The notes beneath the pieces are model-generated. The model ran no database searches, was not told the DNA's origin, and saw only the letters and a program-made list of their open reading frames with translations. Shown one piece after another: positions 35,394 to 43,826 of a DNA stretch of 64,000 nucleotides. The DNA lies in assembly GCF_028401415.2 (NCBI RefSeq), contig NZ_CP171821.2, positions 1,674,001-1,738,000 on the forward strand. The letters run 5' to 3'. Made by a program: the position numbers and the translations under genes. Source of the DNA: Glaciecola sp028401415 (GTDB lineage Bacteria > Pseudomonadota > Gammaproteobacteria > Enterobacterales > Alteromonadaceae). Position 1 is the first letter of the stretch. The number at the start of each line of letters is the position of its first letter.

Positions 35394-36965
35394 ATGCAAG
35401 ATTTACAACAAACAATCCAACTTCTGTTGGATTATGTTAGAGGCATATGGATACGAAAACGATATCTTATCATATGTTCTTGGTTGATTTGCCCAATAGG
35501 ATTTGTATACGTCGCCAGTTTGCCTGACGTTTATCGTTCTGAAGCGCAGGTTTTTGTAGACACTCGCTCTATGCTCGCGCCATTGCTTGTCGGTATATCA
35601 ATATATACCAACCCAGAGCAAGAAGTTCAGATGATGGCTAAAACGCTGCTTAGTCGATCAAATGTCGAGGAAATTGCGCGCGAATCTGACTTGGACATAA
35701 CGGTCACGACAGATGCAGAGTACGAGGAACTAATCGCTGAGCTAACAAGCTCAATTAGACTGCGCTCCACCGGCCGCGATAATATTTTTACTATTTCTTA
35801 TACCGCAGAAAGACCTCAAATTGCACGAACTGTTGTTCAAGAAACCTTGGACATATTTGTTGAAGGCTCACTTGGTAATAATAGAAGAGATTCTGACACG
35901 GCATCGCGTTTTTTGGATGAACAAATTGCAGAATATGAATCGCGACTAACAGAAGCCGAGCAGCAACGAGCCGATTTTCAGCGAGAACACGCTGACATAT
36001 TGCCGATGCAAGGAAGCTTCCACAGCAATCTTCAAAGTATAAACGAACAATTGTCTCAAACTCGCTTAGCCATTAGAGAAGCTCAACAGCGAGCAAATAC
36101 TTTGAAGAGCCGACTCACAAATCAGCGTCCTTCTTCTGATAGCTTTTCAGTCAGAGACGGTGATTCTGCTCCGGTTATCACAACGCGCTACGACTCAAGA
36201 ATAGTTGGTCTGGAAGCAAAGTTAGATGAGCTCAAACTCAGATTTACTGAAAAGCACCCTGATGTTGTCGAAACAGCGACCTTGCTTGCCTCATTACAAG
36301 ATGCTCGAGAAAAAGAAATACAAGCGTTTTTGAGCAACGATACCCCAAGTGATGCTCCACTTAATCCGTTGAATCAAGAGATTACTCTCGAAATAAGCAA
36401 ACTAGAGGGGCAAGTTGCGTCTTTGCGCGTAAGGGAAGCCGATTTTGTTGCCAAAATAAGTGACTTACAAAACAAAATAGATCTAGTTCCGCAAATTGAA
36501 GCTGAAGGAATGTCAAGAAATCGGAATTACGACATCATAAAGCAAAAATATGAGGAATTACTGGCGAGAAAAGAAGCAGCTGACATCACCAAACGCGCAG
36601 AAGTTTCATCTGAAGATCTTCAGTTTCGCATTATTCAGCCGCCCTTAGTGCCGCCTGCACCGACAGGACCAAATCGCTTTTTCTATTACACAGGCATTTT
36701 GTTGCTTGGCTTTGGCGCAGGTATCGCGATTGCATTTTTGCTCAGCCAAATAACCCCTGTACTGGTGCGAGGTCCGCAGCTAACGACAATGACGGGTTTC
36801 CCAATTTTAGGCGCGGTCACCCATTTACAAATCGACCAAATCAAGAAACGCAATCGTTTGAGAATGCTTGTGTTTATTGCATCTTCAAGCGCAATATTCT
36901 TTATGTTTTGCGTGCTGGTAGTTGCTGACATTCTAAACATCAATGTACTTAGCAGGGTGATGTAA
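35394..36965 (+). CDS. XrtA system polysaccharide chain-length determinant (Wzz-like)
   Basis: The 523-residue protein has an N-terminal membrane helix (about 23-44), a Wzz domain with DVYRSEAQVFVDTRSM, a long coiled-coil stretch (about residues 175-420), the IQPPLVPPAPTGPNR hinge, and C-terminal helices near 428-448 and 490-515. It is the BY-kinase-partner type chain-length regulator found next to exosortase A (TIGR03007 type). It controls polymer length with the Wzy-like polymerase and the kinase. It overlaps the kinase start by one base (TAATG). Confidence 0.92.
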   Translation: MQDLQQTIQLLLDYVRGIWIRKRYLIICSWLICPIGFVYVASLPDVYRSEAQVFVDTRSMLAPLLVGISIYTNPEQEVQMMAKTLLSRSNVEEIARESDLDITVTTDAEYEELIAELTSSIRLRSTGRDNIFTISYTAERPQIARTVVQETLDIFVEGSLGNNRRDSDTASRFLDEQIAEYESRLTEAEQQRADFQREHADILPMQGSFHSNLQSINEQLSQTRLAIREAQQRANTLKSRLTNQRPSSDSFSVRDGDSAPVITTRYDSRIVGLEAKLDELKLRFTEKHPDVVETATLLASLQDAREKEIQAFLSNDTPSDAPLNPLNQEITLEISKLEGQVASLRVREADFVAKISDLQNKIDLVPQIEAEGMSRNRNYDIIKQKYEELLARKEAADITKRAEVSSEDLQFRIIQPPLVPPAPTGPNRFFYYTGILLLGFGAGIAIAFLLSQITPVLVRGPQLTTMTGFPILGAVTHLQIDQIKKRNRLRMLVFIASSSAIFFMFCVLVVADILNINVLSRVM

Positions 36966-37957
36966 TGAAAAGTACAATAGAGAAAGCGCTACAAAGACAA
37001 AAAGAGGCAGAAGCGGCGAAAAAAGCTGAAAATTCGAAGGATTCAAGCGCTTTGGAGCAAGCAGCAGTCGATAGCACTCAGGAAACATCCTTAGAAAAAG
37101 CAGCTGCTGTTAACAAGGTGCAGACGGGCGAAACACCTAATGAGTCAAGTACAAATGACGAGATAACAAGGTCTCGAACCTTAGCCGCACCTCAAATAAA
37201 TGATGACCCAGATAAGTTAATGACGGTTGATCTTCAACGACTTGAAGAACTGGGGTTTGTCACCTTAACTAATGCGAGACGCCAGATAAACGAAGAATAT
37301 CGTGAGATTAAACGTAAGCTAATACAGAATGCGTTTGGTCCCTTGTCTAAAACGCTACCAAATAGCAACATTATTATGGTGAGCAGCGCCCGCCCCTCTG
37401 AAGGAAAAACATTTACTGCGGTAAATCTAGCTTTGAGTATTGCTGCGGAACAAGATAAGACTGTTTTACTAGTAGACGCTGACGTACTCAAACCGAATGT
37501 GTTAAGAACATTGGCGGTCCCGGAAAAGAAAGGGTTGATGGATTATCTGCTGGGCGAAACTGAAGACATTAGTGATGTCTTATATAGAACAAATGTGCCA
37601 AAGCTTAGAATCATACCTGCCGGAAGTTCGCACCATCTTTCAACCGAATTATTAGCCAGTGGAATAATGAATGAAACGGTCAATGAGTTTTCAACTCGTT
37701 ACTCTGACCGCGTCGTGATTATCGATACTCCTCCTTTGATTGGCATCAATGAATCGGCGGTGCTCGCAAGCTTTGCCGGTCAAGCCGTTATCGTTGTGGA
37801 GGAAGGCCGAACTAAATTACAAGATATTCAGCAAAGCGTTGAGCGGCTGAACCCCGACATGGCAATTGGTTTCGTAGTAAATAAATCAATCGCCTCGTCT
37901 GAAACCGGTGGTTATTACGGATATAGCTACTACGGTGGCGACCGAGAGCGAGCATAG
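36965..37957 (+). CDS. XrtA-associated tyrosine autokinase
   Basis: BY-kinase domain: Walker A in SSARPSEGKTFTAVNLAL (about 140-157), Walker A' in TVLLVDADVLKPN (166-178) and Walker B in VVIIDTPPLIG. The C-terminus holds the tyrosine cluster GGYYGYSYYGGD used for autophosphorylation. The N-terminal 80 residues are charged and low in complexity. It forms the cytoplasmic regulator of the chain-length protein encoded just before it and is typical of XrtA loci (TIGR03018 type). Confidence 0.92.
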   Translation: MKSTIEKALQRQKEAEAAKKAENSKDSSALEQAAVDSTQETSLEKAAAVNKVQTGETPNESSTNDEITRSRTLAAPQINDDPDKLMTVDLQRLEELGFVTLTNARRQINEEYREIKRKLIQNAFGPLSKTLPNSNIIMVSSARPSEGKTFTAVNLALSIAAEQDKTVLLVDADVLKPNVLRTLAVPEKKGLMDYLLGETEDISDVLYRTNVPKLRIIPAGSSHHLSTELLASGIMNETVNEFSTRYSDRVVIIDTPPLIGINESAVLASFAGQAVIVVEEGRTKLQDIQQSVERLNPDMAIGFVVNKSIASSETGGYYGYSYYGGDRERA

Positions 37958-37960
37958 AGA

Positions 37961-39703
37961 ATGACACTAGCACGGACTGCATCCATTAAAGACATAAGTA
38001 AATGTGTTTCGAAACATAGATTTGCCAAAATCAGCGCATTGACTGCATGCTTACTATGTGTGTTTGCGAGCAATGCAGGTGAGCTCGATTTAAAAACGGG
38101 TGTGAGTGTTGAGTACGTTGTTCAGACCATTGACGATATTGATAATGATACTGAGCTAGATTCCGACAATGTGATCATTCAGCCCTTTTTGTATGCAGGC
38201 TACAATGCTCGCCATATGGATATGTTTCTTCGCGCTACACATAACCATGTGCGCCGCTCACTTGACGAAGAAAGCTTTACTAACAACTACGTTGATTTAA
38301 GTTACGGCGGGCGAGTTGACTTAGTTGATAACCTCTTAGATCTGCGGGTTCGCGGCTCGCAAACATATCGCTCCTTATTTGCGAATTCATTTTTAGTCGA
38401 TGATTTTTTGCTCAATGCGCAAGACTTAAGAAAGATCAACACCAACCAAGCTACGCTTTCATTCAATCGTCCGACTGGAAACATTATTGGCGTAAGAAGT
38501 TCTCTGTCACTCAGCAGGATAAAAGCAGATGAGCCAGAAGAGCCAGAATTAACACCAAACAATGCCTTTAATATCAACAATACCAATATTGATGGCGCGA
38601 TAAGTGTTGAAAGCGGAATTGATTTGCGCCCATTCTTGTTTGATATCAGCCTAAATGCACGTAAATTTGAACGTGATAATTTTAACAATACAGGCCTTCA
38701 GCAAGATTTTAACAGTGAATTGGCTAACGTGCGCGTAGGCTCGTATGTAAGCAATGACGTAAGTGTAAGATTGCTTGGCTATTATGAGAACAACGAAATC
38801 ACGAATGACGACCTCGTAGGGCAATTTGACTCTTTGCGGGAATTCTATTCATATGGCGTTGGCATCGCTTGGCAACCTTCAAACAATCGTTTTATTGAGA
38901 TTGGTTTAAACTCTTCAAGAACCGAGGGTGGAGCGGGTGACGAGGAGGACGATGACGACACCTTTATAAGCTTAGATATGCGTTGGGCCTTTTCTTCAAG
39001 AACACAGCTTCAAGGCAGTTACTCGCGCAGATTTTTTGGGGATGCGGGCAGATTCTCACTATCTCACACATTGCGAAATTGGCGATCAAGTATTTCTTAC
39101 TCTGAGCAAGTGACAACAAATTCACAACTTTTACTGAGAGAGCAAGATGGCTTATTAGTGTGCAGCAACGGCATTGCTGATTTAGCAAATTGTCGTTTGC
39201 CCGAACCTGGAGATGAAGAGCTTGCGCCTGGCGACGTCCTGCTTCCAGCAACGCTTCCTAGTTTTGAATTAAATGACCAAGTGGTACTTAGAAAATCGCT
39301 TTCTGCGCAAAGCACCTTTGATTTAAGACGTTCTACGCTCGTCGCTACAATAACTCGCAGCGACAATGACGAACTGGATGCTCAACGCGAAGTAGACACC
39401 TTTGGCGGTAGTGTTCGTTTATCCATTGAATTAACGCCTCGCACAATTTTGAATATGAACGCAGCATACACGGATATCGAACGTGAGCTTCAAGGTGAAG
39501 CCACAACTTCCATCATCCAGCAAGTCGGGATTGACATCAAGCGCCAAATAAGTCGGCGATTCTCAGTCAATGTTGGCTATCAGTATCTGGATAGAAGCGG
39601 CGATGCAATCGATCCGATTGGCGGCATTCAGGGCATCTCAGGTCCCCTCACCGACAATAGAATATCGGCAAATATCCAGTATGAGTTCGATAATAATCGC
39701 TAG
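37961..39703 (+). CDS. XrtA/PEP-CTERM system outer-membrane beta-barrel protein
   Basis: The 580-residue protein has a signal peptide ending FASNAG, followed by alternating amphipathic strands (LDLRVRGSQTYRSLF, DVSVRLLGYYEN, RFIEIGLNSSRTEGG, RTQLQGSYSRRFFG) and a terminal strand ISANIQYEF. Length, position and pattern fit the outer-membrane protein family specific to exosortase A loci (TIGR03016 type), a likely alternative to a large Wza pore. It starts 4 bases after the kinase stop and ends the rightward operon. Confidence 0.87.
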   Translation: MTLARTASIKDISKCVSKHRFAKISALTACLLCVFASNAGELDLKTGVSVEYVVQTIDDIDNDTELDSDNVIIQPFLYAGYNARHMDMFLRATHNHVRRSLDEESFTNNYVDLSYGGRVDLVDNLLDLRVRGSQTYRSLFANSFLVDDFLLNAQDLRKINTNQATLSFNRPTGNIIGVRSSLSLSRIKADEPEEPELTPNNAFNINNTNIDGAISVESGIDLRPFLFDISLNARKFERDNFNNTGLQQDFNSELANVRVGSYVSNDVSVRLLGYYENNEITNDDLVGQFDSLREFYSYGVGIAWQPSNNRFIEIGLNSSRTEGGAGDEEDDDDTFISLDMRWAFSSRTQLQGSYSRRFFGDAGRFSLSHTLRNWRSSISYSEQVTTNSQLLLREQDGLLVCSNGIADLANCRLPEPGDEELAPGDVLLPATLPSFELNDQVVLRKSLSAQSTFDLRRSTLVATITRSDNDELDAQREVDTFGGSVRLSIELTPRTILNMNAAYTDIERELQGEATTSIIQQVGIDIKRQISRRFSVNVGYQYLDRSGDAIDPIGGIQGISGPLTDNRISANIQYEFDNNR

Positions 39704-39749
39704 GTGGTTAAACTCACGTAAGAAGTCAATTAAGCTGAAACCTGTTTAA

Positions 39750-40850
39750 TTAGTCTTCTTTCTTTAAGCGAACGTAAGCCTGATACTTCTGTTTAAGCAT
39801 CTTGTCGATGTACTGCGTCAATTTAATTTTATGTTTAATTGCATCGTCTAGTGCATCAACAAGCTCACCCAGCATCTCTTTATAGTAGGCAGCTTCTTGG
39901 ATTTTATTGCCATTTGGCGTTAAAAACTCTGTTTCGGGTCGCGCCTTAGCTTGGTCAGATTTATGGTCAGTTTGTGAAGCGTGTTCAGAGCCAGCACTTT
40001 CACTTTCCAGGCCGAATCCTTGTTCTTCTTTTGGCGGCACAAACATTTCCGCTTTAACTTCATCAATCACTTGCATAACCGCTTCCGCAGAAAACAGCTC
40101 CAGCTCTTCAAGAAAGCCAAATAACAATATTCTATCCATCAAGGTATTCACCTTGCGTGGAACACCCGTGGTGAATTGATAAATCGCATCATAAGCCTCA
40201 TCACGGATAAGACTTTCTTTATCACAACCTGCATGGTGAAGGCGATGTTCAACGTATTCTTGCATCTCATCGCGACTCAAAGGCGTTAAGTGACATGAGG
40301 CAACAATACGCTGTCTAAACTGCTCCATGTTCGGTGCCCGCAATATTGGCTGCAATTCCGCTTGCCCCAACAAAAAGCTCTGAAGCAAAGGCTTCCCTTG
40401 TAATTGGAAGTTCGACAGCATTCGAAGCTCTTCAATCGTCTCTAAAGGCAGGTTTTGCGCTTCATCCACCAACAACAAAGCGCGCTTACCATTGCTATGC
40501 AACTGCTGTAAAAAAGTTTGGATGCTTTCTAACAAATCAGATTTGCTGCGTGATTCCACCGGAAGATTAAACTTTGACGCCACCATTTTAATCAATTCGT
40601 CAGGAGAAAGCTTAGGCGTCACGATTTGCGCGGCGTAGATATCTTCTTCTATCTGGTCTAGTAAGCTATTTGCAATCGTGGTTTTGCCAGTGCCGATGTC
40701 ACCCGTGATCACAATGAAACCTTCAGCTTGAGACAAGCCGTATTGCAAATATGACATCGCGCGCTTGTGCAACTTACTGGCGAAAAAAAACTCTGGGTCT
40801 GGCGTAAGTTGAAAAGGCTTTGAATTCAGGCCGTAATAGCTTTCATACAT
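39750..40850 (-). CDS. XrtA-associated AAA ATPase (ExeA-like)
   Basis: Starts MYESYYGLNSKPFQLTPDP, the fixed N-terminus of the exosortase-associated ATPase (TIGR03015 type). Walker A is GDIGTGKTT at 50-58 and Walker B is ALLLVDEAQNL at 124-134; a sensor region LTPLSRDEMQEYVEHRL follows. The last 90 residues are charged. ExeA relatives help assemble envelope complexes through peptidoglycan; here the job is presumably in secretion of the polysaccharide. A TATAAT reads leftward at 40874-40879, about 25 bases before the start. It converges with the beta-barrel gene. Confidence 0.9.
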   Translation of the reverse strand: MYESYYGLNSKPFQLTPDPEFFFASKLHKRAMSYLQYGLSQAEGFIVITGDIGTGKTTIANSLLDQIEEDIYAAQIVTPKLSPDELIKMVASKFNLPVESRSKSDLLESIQTFLQQLHSNGKRALLLVDEAQNLPLETIEELRMLSNFQLQGKPLLQSFLLGQAELQPILRAPNMEQFRQRIVASCHLTPLSRDEMQEYVEHRLHHAGCDKESLIRDEAYDAIYQFTTGVPRKVNTLMDRILLFGFLEELELFSAEAVMQVIDEVKAEMFVPPKEEQGFGLESESAGSEHASQTDHKSDQAKARPETEFLTPNGNKIQEAAYYKEMLGELVDALDDAIKHKIKLTQYIDKMLKQKYQAYVRLKKED

Positions 40851-40966
40851 AATATTGTCCGTTGTATATTTCCATTATATGAGGGATAAGCGCATTCACG
40901 CTCTACCAATACATGTCCTTTCGGCGCGATACTATACACTATTGTTAAGGTTGTGTTGACCCTTGC

Positions 40967-42412
40967 TTAACGATTGTCGTTTTCCAGGATCTGAGAAATG
41001 ATGCCTGTAGTTGATACGCCATCCTCAAAAGTTAAGACCTTCACTTGACCACCGTTTGCCTTTACCTCTGCTGAACCTACGATTTCCGCCTCCGCGTAGT
41101 CCCCCCCTTTCACCAATACATCGGGTAAGACTGCCTGAATTAGGCGCTGCGGTGTTTCCTCAGAAAATTCGACAACCCAGTCGACAGCAGACAAGCCTGC
41201 CAGCACTGCCATGCGCCTTGCAGCATTATTCACTGGCCGCCCTTCGCCTTTTAAGGCTTTCACTGAACTATCTGAATTTACGCCAACAATCAGCCTGTCG
41301 CCGAGCGCCGCAGCTTCGTTCAAATAACTGACATGGCCTGCATGCAAAATATCAAAACACCCATTGGTAAACACGATCCGCTCTGCACGATTGCGCGACT
41401 CTTCTAGTGCTACCAGAAGCTGAGCCTCACTCATTTGCCCACCGTCCATAGATTTGTGTGAGTTTATTGCAAGCGCAAGTTCGGTCGTCGTAGCCGTTGA
41501 TGTACCAAGCTTGGCCACAACAACGCCAGCAGCGTGATTGGCCAGTTGGCAAGCATGCTCCATGCTGGTGTTTGCGCCAACGGCACATGCGAGTGTCGAT
41601 ACCACCGTATCCCCCGCCCCAGTTACATCAAACACTTCTTTTGCTAACGCGGGAAGATGATGCGCTTTACCCAGCGCACTGAACAGCGACATTCCTTGTT
41701 CAGAACGTGTCAGCAAAATATTTTCCAAGTTCAGCTGAGCACAACTGTCACTCGCTAATTGGTGAAGCTCATCTTCACTCATTATTTGTGATGAAGTTTG
41801 CTTGGCAAAGGCCTGAGTAAATTCACTCATATTCGGCGTTATGACTGAAGCGCCCGCATATTTACTGAAGTCACTACCTTTGGGGTCAATTATGACTGGA
41901 ACATCCGCCTCTTTGGCCAGCGCTATCAGCGCCTCAACCTCTGACAAACACCCCTTATTGTAATCTGACAACACCACTACATTCACGTGTGACAGCTTCG
42001 ACTTATACTTTTCAAGCAACGCAGTTTTATCAGCTCTGACAAATGATTTCTCAAAATCTAATCGTAACAACTGCTGATTGCGACTCATTACGCGCAACTT
42101 AGTGATGGTGTCAAACTCTGGCAAAGTAATAAAATCGATGTCGACATTTCTGGCTTCTAGCTGAGTGCGCAGGATATTACTTGTTTCATCACGCCCCACC
42201 AGACCTAACAGTGACACCTTTGCACCAAGCGCTGCTGCGTTTACTGCCACATTGGCGGCACCTCCGGGACGATCCTCTATATCGTTCACGTTCACAACTG
42301 GAACGGGTGCTTCCGGCGATATGCGGGCTGTTGCGCCCGACCAATATCGATCAAGCATTATATCGCCAACAATGAGAATCTTACTTTGTGTAAAATCTGG
42401 AATTTGCGCCAT
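40967..42412 (-). CDS. hldE: Bifunctional heptose 7-phosphate kinase / heptose 1-phosphate adenylyltransferase
   Basis: The 481-residue protein has the N-terminal PfkB kinase domain (GGAANVAVNAAALGAKVSLLG near residue 50, DVTGAGDTV near 265) and the C-terminal nucleotidyltransferase domain (VFTNGCFDILHAGHVSYL near 345). It makes ADP-heptose for the lipopolysaccharide inner core. Length and domain order equal those of E. coli HldE. Its ATG overlaps the divergent ATG of the GIY-YIG gene by two bases. It marks the end of the XrtA region. Confidence 0.95.
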   Translation of the reverse strand: MAQIPDFTQSKILIVGDIMLDRYWSGATARISPEAPVPVVNVNDIEDRPGGAANVAVNAAALGAKVSLLGLVGRDETSNILRTQLEARNVDIDFITLPEFDTITKLRVMSRNQQLLRLDFEKSFVRADKTALLEKYKSKLSHVNVVVLSDYNKGCLSEVEALIALAKEADVPVIIDPKGSDFSKYAGASVITPNMSEFTQAFAKQTSSQIMSEDELHQLASDSCAQLNLENILLTRSEQGMSLFSALGKAHHLPALAKEVFDVTGAGDTVVSTLACAVGANTSMEHACQLANHAAGVVVAKLGTSTATTTELALAINSHKSMDGGQMSEAQLLVALEESRNRAERIVFTNGCFDILHAGHVSYLNEAAALGDRLIVGVNSDSSVKALKGEGRPVNNAARRMAVLAGLSAVDWVVEFSEETPQRLIQAVLPDVLVKGGDYAEAEIVGSAEVKANGGQVKVLTFEDGVSTTGIISQILENDNR

Positions 42413-42800
42413 GACTTGCTACTATGCCACCATCAAGAAAGTGTTGAGTGCAAGTATAACAGTGGTGGTTAAAAAAGCAGTATCGCCTTGGTTTTTATAT
42501 CTCATTAAAGCAGGAAATGGCTCGCTTTATACAGGCATTAGTAAAGACGTAGAAAGGCGGTTTAAAGAGCACTGTGCGCAATCGTCAAAAACCGCAAAAG
42601 CACTGCGGGGCAAAATGCCCTTACAGCTTGAATTTGTCGCTATATTGCCCAACCATACAGAAGCACTGAGAGCAGAAATTTGGCTCAAAAAGCAAACGCG
42701 CGAAAAAAAACTCGCATTAATTCAGCAGAAAATATCTCTTCCCTACCAACACAATTGTTGTTCGAGCAAGATTGTTTTAAAGAATTTGACTGATCAATAG
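42411..42800 (+). CDS. GIY-YIG nuclease superfamily protein (YhbQ-like)
   Basis: Small protein with WFLYLIKAGNGSLYTGISKDVERRFKEHC (the GIY-YIG strands appear as LYL and YTG), then KALRGKMPLQLEFV and ALRAEIWLKKQTREKKLALI, the pattern of the YhbQ/SLX1-like family. Family members are about 95-100 residues, so the true start may be GTG 42462 or 42465 rather than ATG 42411; no start has a clear ribosome site. A longer frame reaching 42165 runs antisense inside hldE and is rejected. The 3' end overlaps the convergent DUF350 gene by 24 bases. Function in the cell is uncertain. Confidence 0.75.
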   Translation: MTCYYATIKKVLSASITVVVKKAVSPWFLYLIKAGNGSLYTGISKDVERRFKEHCAQSSKTAKALRGKMPLQLEFVAILPNHTEALRAEIWLKKQTREKKLALIQQKISLPYQHNCCSSKIVLKNLTDQ

Positions 42801-43676
42801 CGCAATACCAATTGCCAATGCGGCCTCTATACTGGCAATGCCAACATTGTGCTGTAAACAAACTTCTGTTTTCCAATTAATGCCAAACAACACCAAGCGC
42901 TTTGATATGGAGGTAGTTAGCATCAAAGCACTAGCCAGTACAAGCGCTACAATCAGCCATCCGGTAACATTACTGACGTAAGCCTGAGCTTGGTATTCTA
43001 GTAGTTGGCTAGCGGCAGACACGGCTATCGCAATGCCGATTAAGTTGCCGCTGTGCTGAATGGCAAGTGCTAATTGCCCCATACGAAGTGCTTTTTGAAA
43101 GGAGTTGTCCTGATTTTCTTCAGCGTAGCGATACTCATAGAGTCTGGTTGCAAACAACAGCACCGTCATGACCACCAAAACGCCCGAAAATACTGCGATG
43201 AAGGCATTTAAGTCAGTGCCTTGCGCCCAATCGATGATACTTTTCGCAATGATCGCACAAGCAACAGCACTGGCGGCATCCACTATCGCAACTGACACGT
43301 TCTTATCAGCAATAAACGCCTCTTTGTCCAGACGGTTAAGCACGACTTTATCGTGCGCATACCGTCCCAATTTAACGAGTACAATTCCCATTGCGCCAAA
43401 AACCAAAATACCCACTGCGGCTTGCTCATAACCAAGTCCAACATGACGCCCGACTACCGCTGATAATACGATCATTAATGACAGCATGCGCCCTGCTATG
43501 CTTATACCAAATGCAAAGTTATCTCGCTCCCCTAGCTCCTGAGCTACGTTAGTGTTTGAATATACCCCTGATAAAACACGCAGAATAACGAGAAGCGCAA
43601 TCACAATTGACATATCAATCGCTAGATAAATCGCCAGCTCTCCTGACAAAGGCTGAAGGTGCATCAGTTGACTCAT
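42777..43676 (-). CDS. DUF350 family integral membrane protein
   Basis: The 299-residue protein has about eight hydrophobic segments arranged as two similar units, each with a DN-containing start (RDNFAFGISIAGRMLSLMIVLS and QDNSFQKALRMGQLALAIQHSG). This is the tandem DUF350 (YjfL) pattern. The function of the family is unknown. Other members sit near glutathionylspermidine-synthase-like or ion-channel genes; here it stands alone between hldE and glnE. Confidence 0.75.
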   Translation of the reverse strand: MSQLMHLQPLSGELAIYLAIDMSIVIALLVILRVLSGVYSNTNVAQELGERDNFAFGISIAGRMLSLMIVLSAVVGRHVGLGYEQAAVGILVFGAMGIVLVKLGRYAHDKVVLNRLDKEAFIADKNVSVAIVDAASAVACAIIAKSIIDWAQGTDLNAFIAVFSGVLVVMTVLLFATRLYEYRYAEENQDNSFQKALRMGQLALAIQHSGNLIGIAIAVSAASQLLEYQAQAYVSNVTGWLIVALVLASALMLTTSISKRLVLFGINWKTEVCLQHNVGIASIEAALAIGIALLISQIL

Positions 43677-43826
43677 ATTTTTCTCGTTCCTCTACGATGT
43701 GTTTAATACTATGATAAGAAAAAAGAAACAGCGCGGTGCCATCTCATAGAAGCTAATCTAACAAAACTACTAACAGAAAAAAGCAATGATGCCATAGATA
43801 CGCTTATCAAAAATTGTGATAAGCAA

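Noticed and set aside
39704..39749. AT-rich inverted repeat between the beta-barrel and ATPase genes as a shared terminator
   Set aside because: The possible stem is AT-only and lacks a GC core, so a terminator cannot be supported.
42165..42410. N-terminal extension of the GIY-YIG reading frame
   Set aside because: This part is antisense to the hldE coding region and the translation is not like the family; the protein is complete from 42411 or later.
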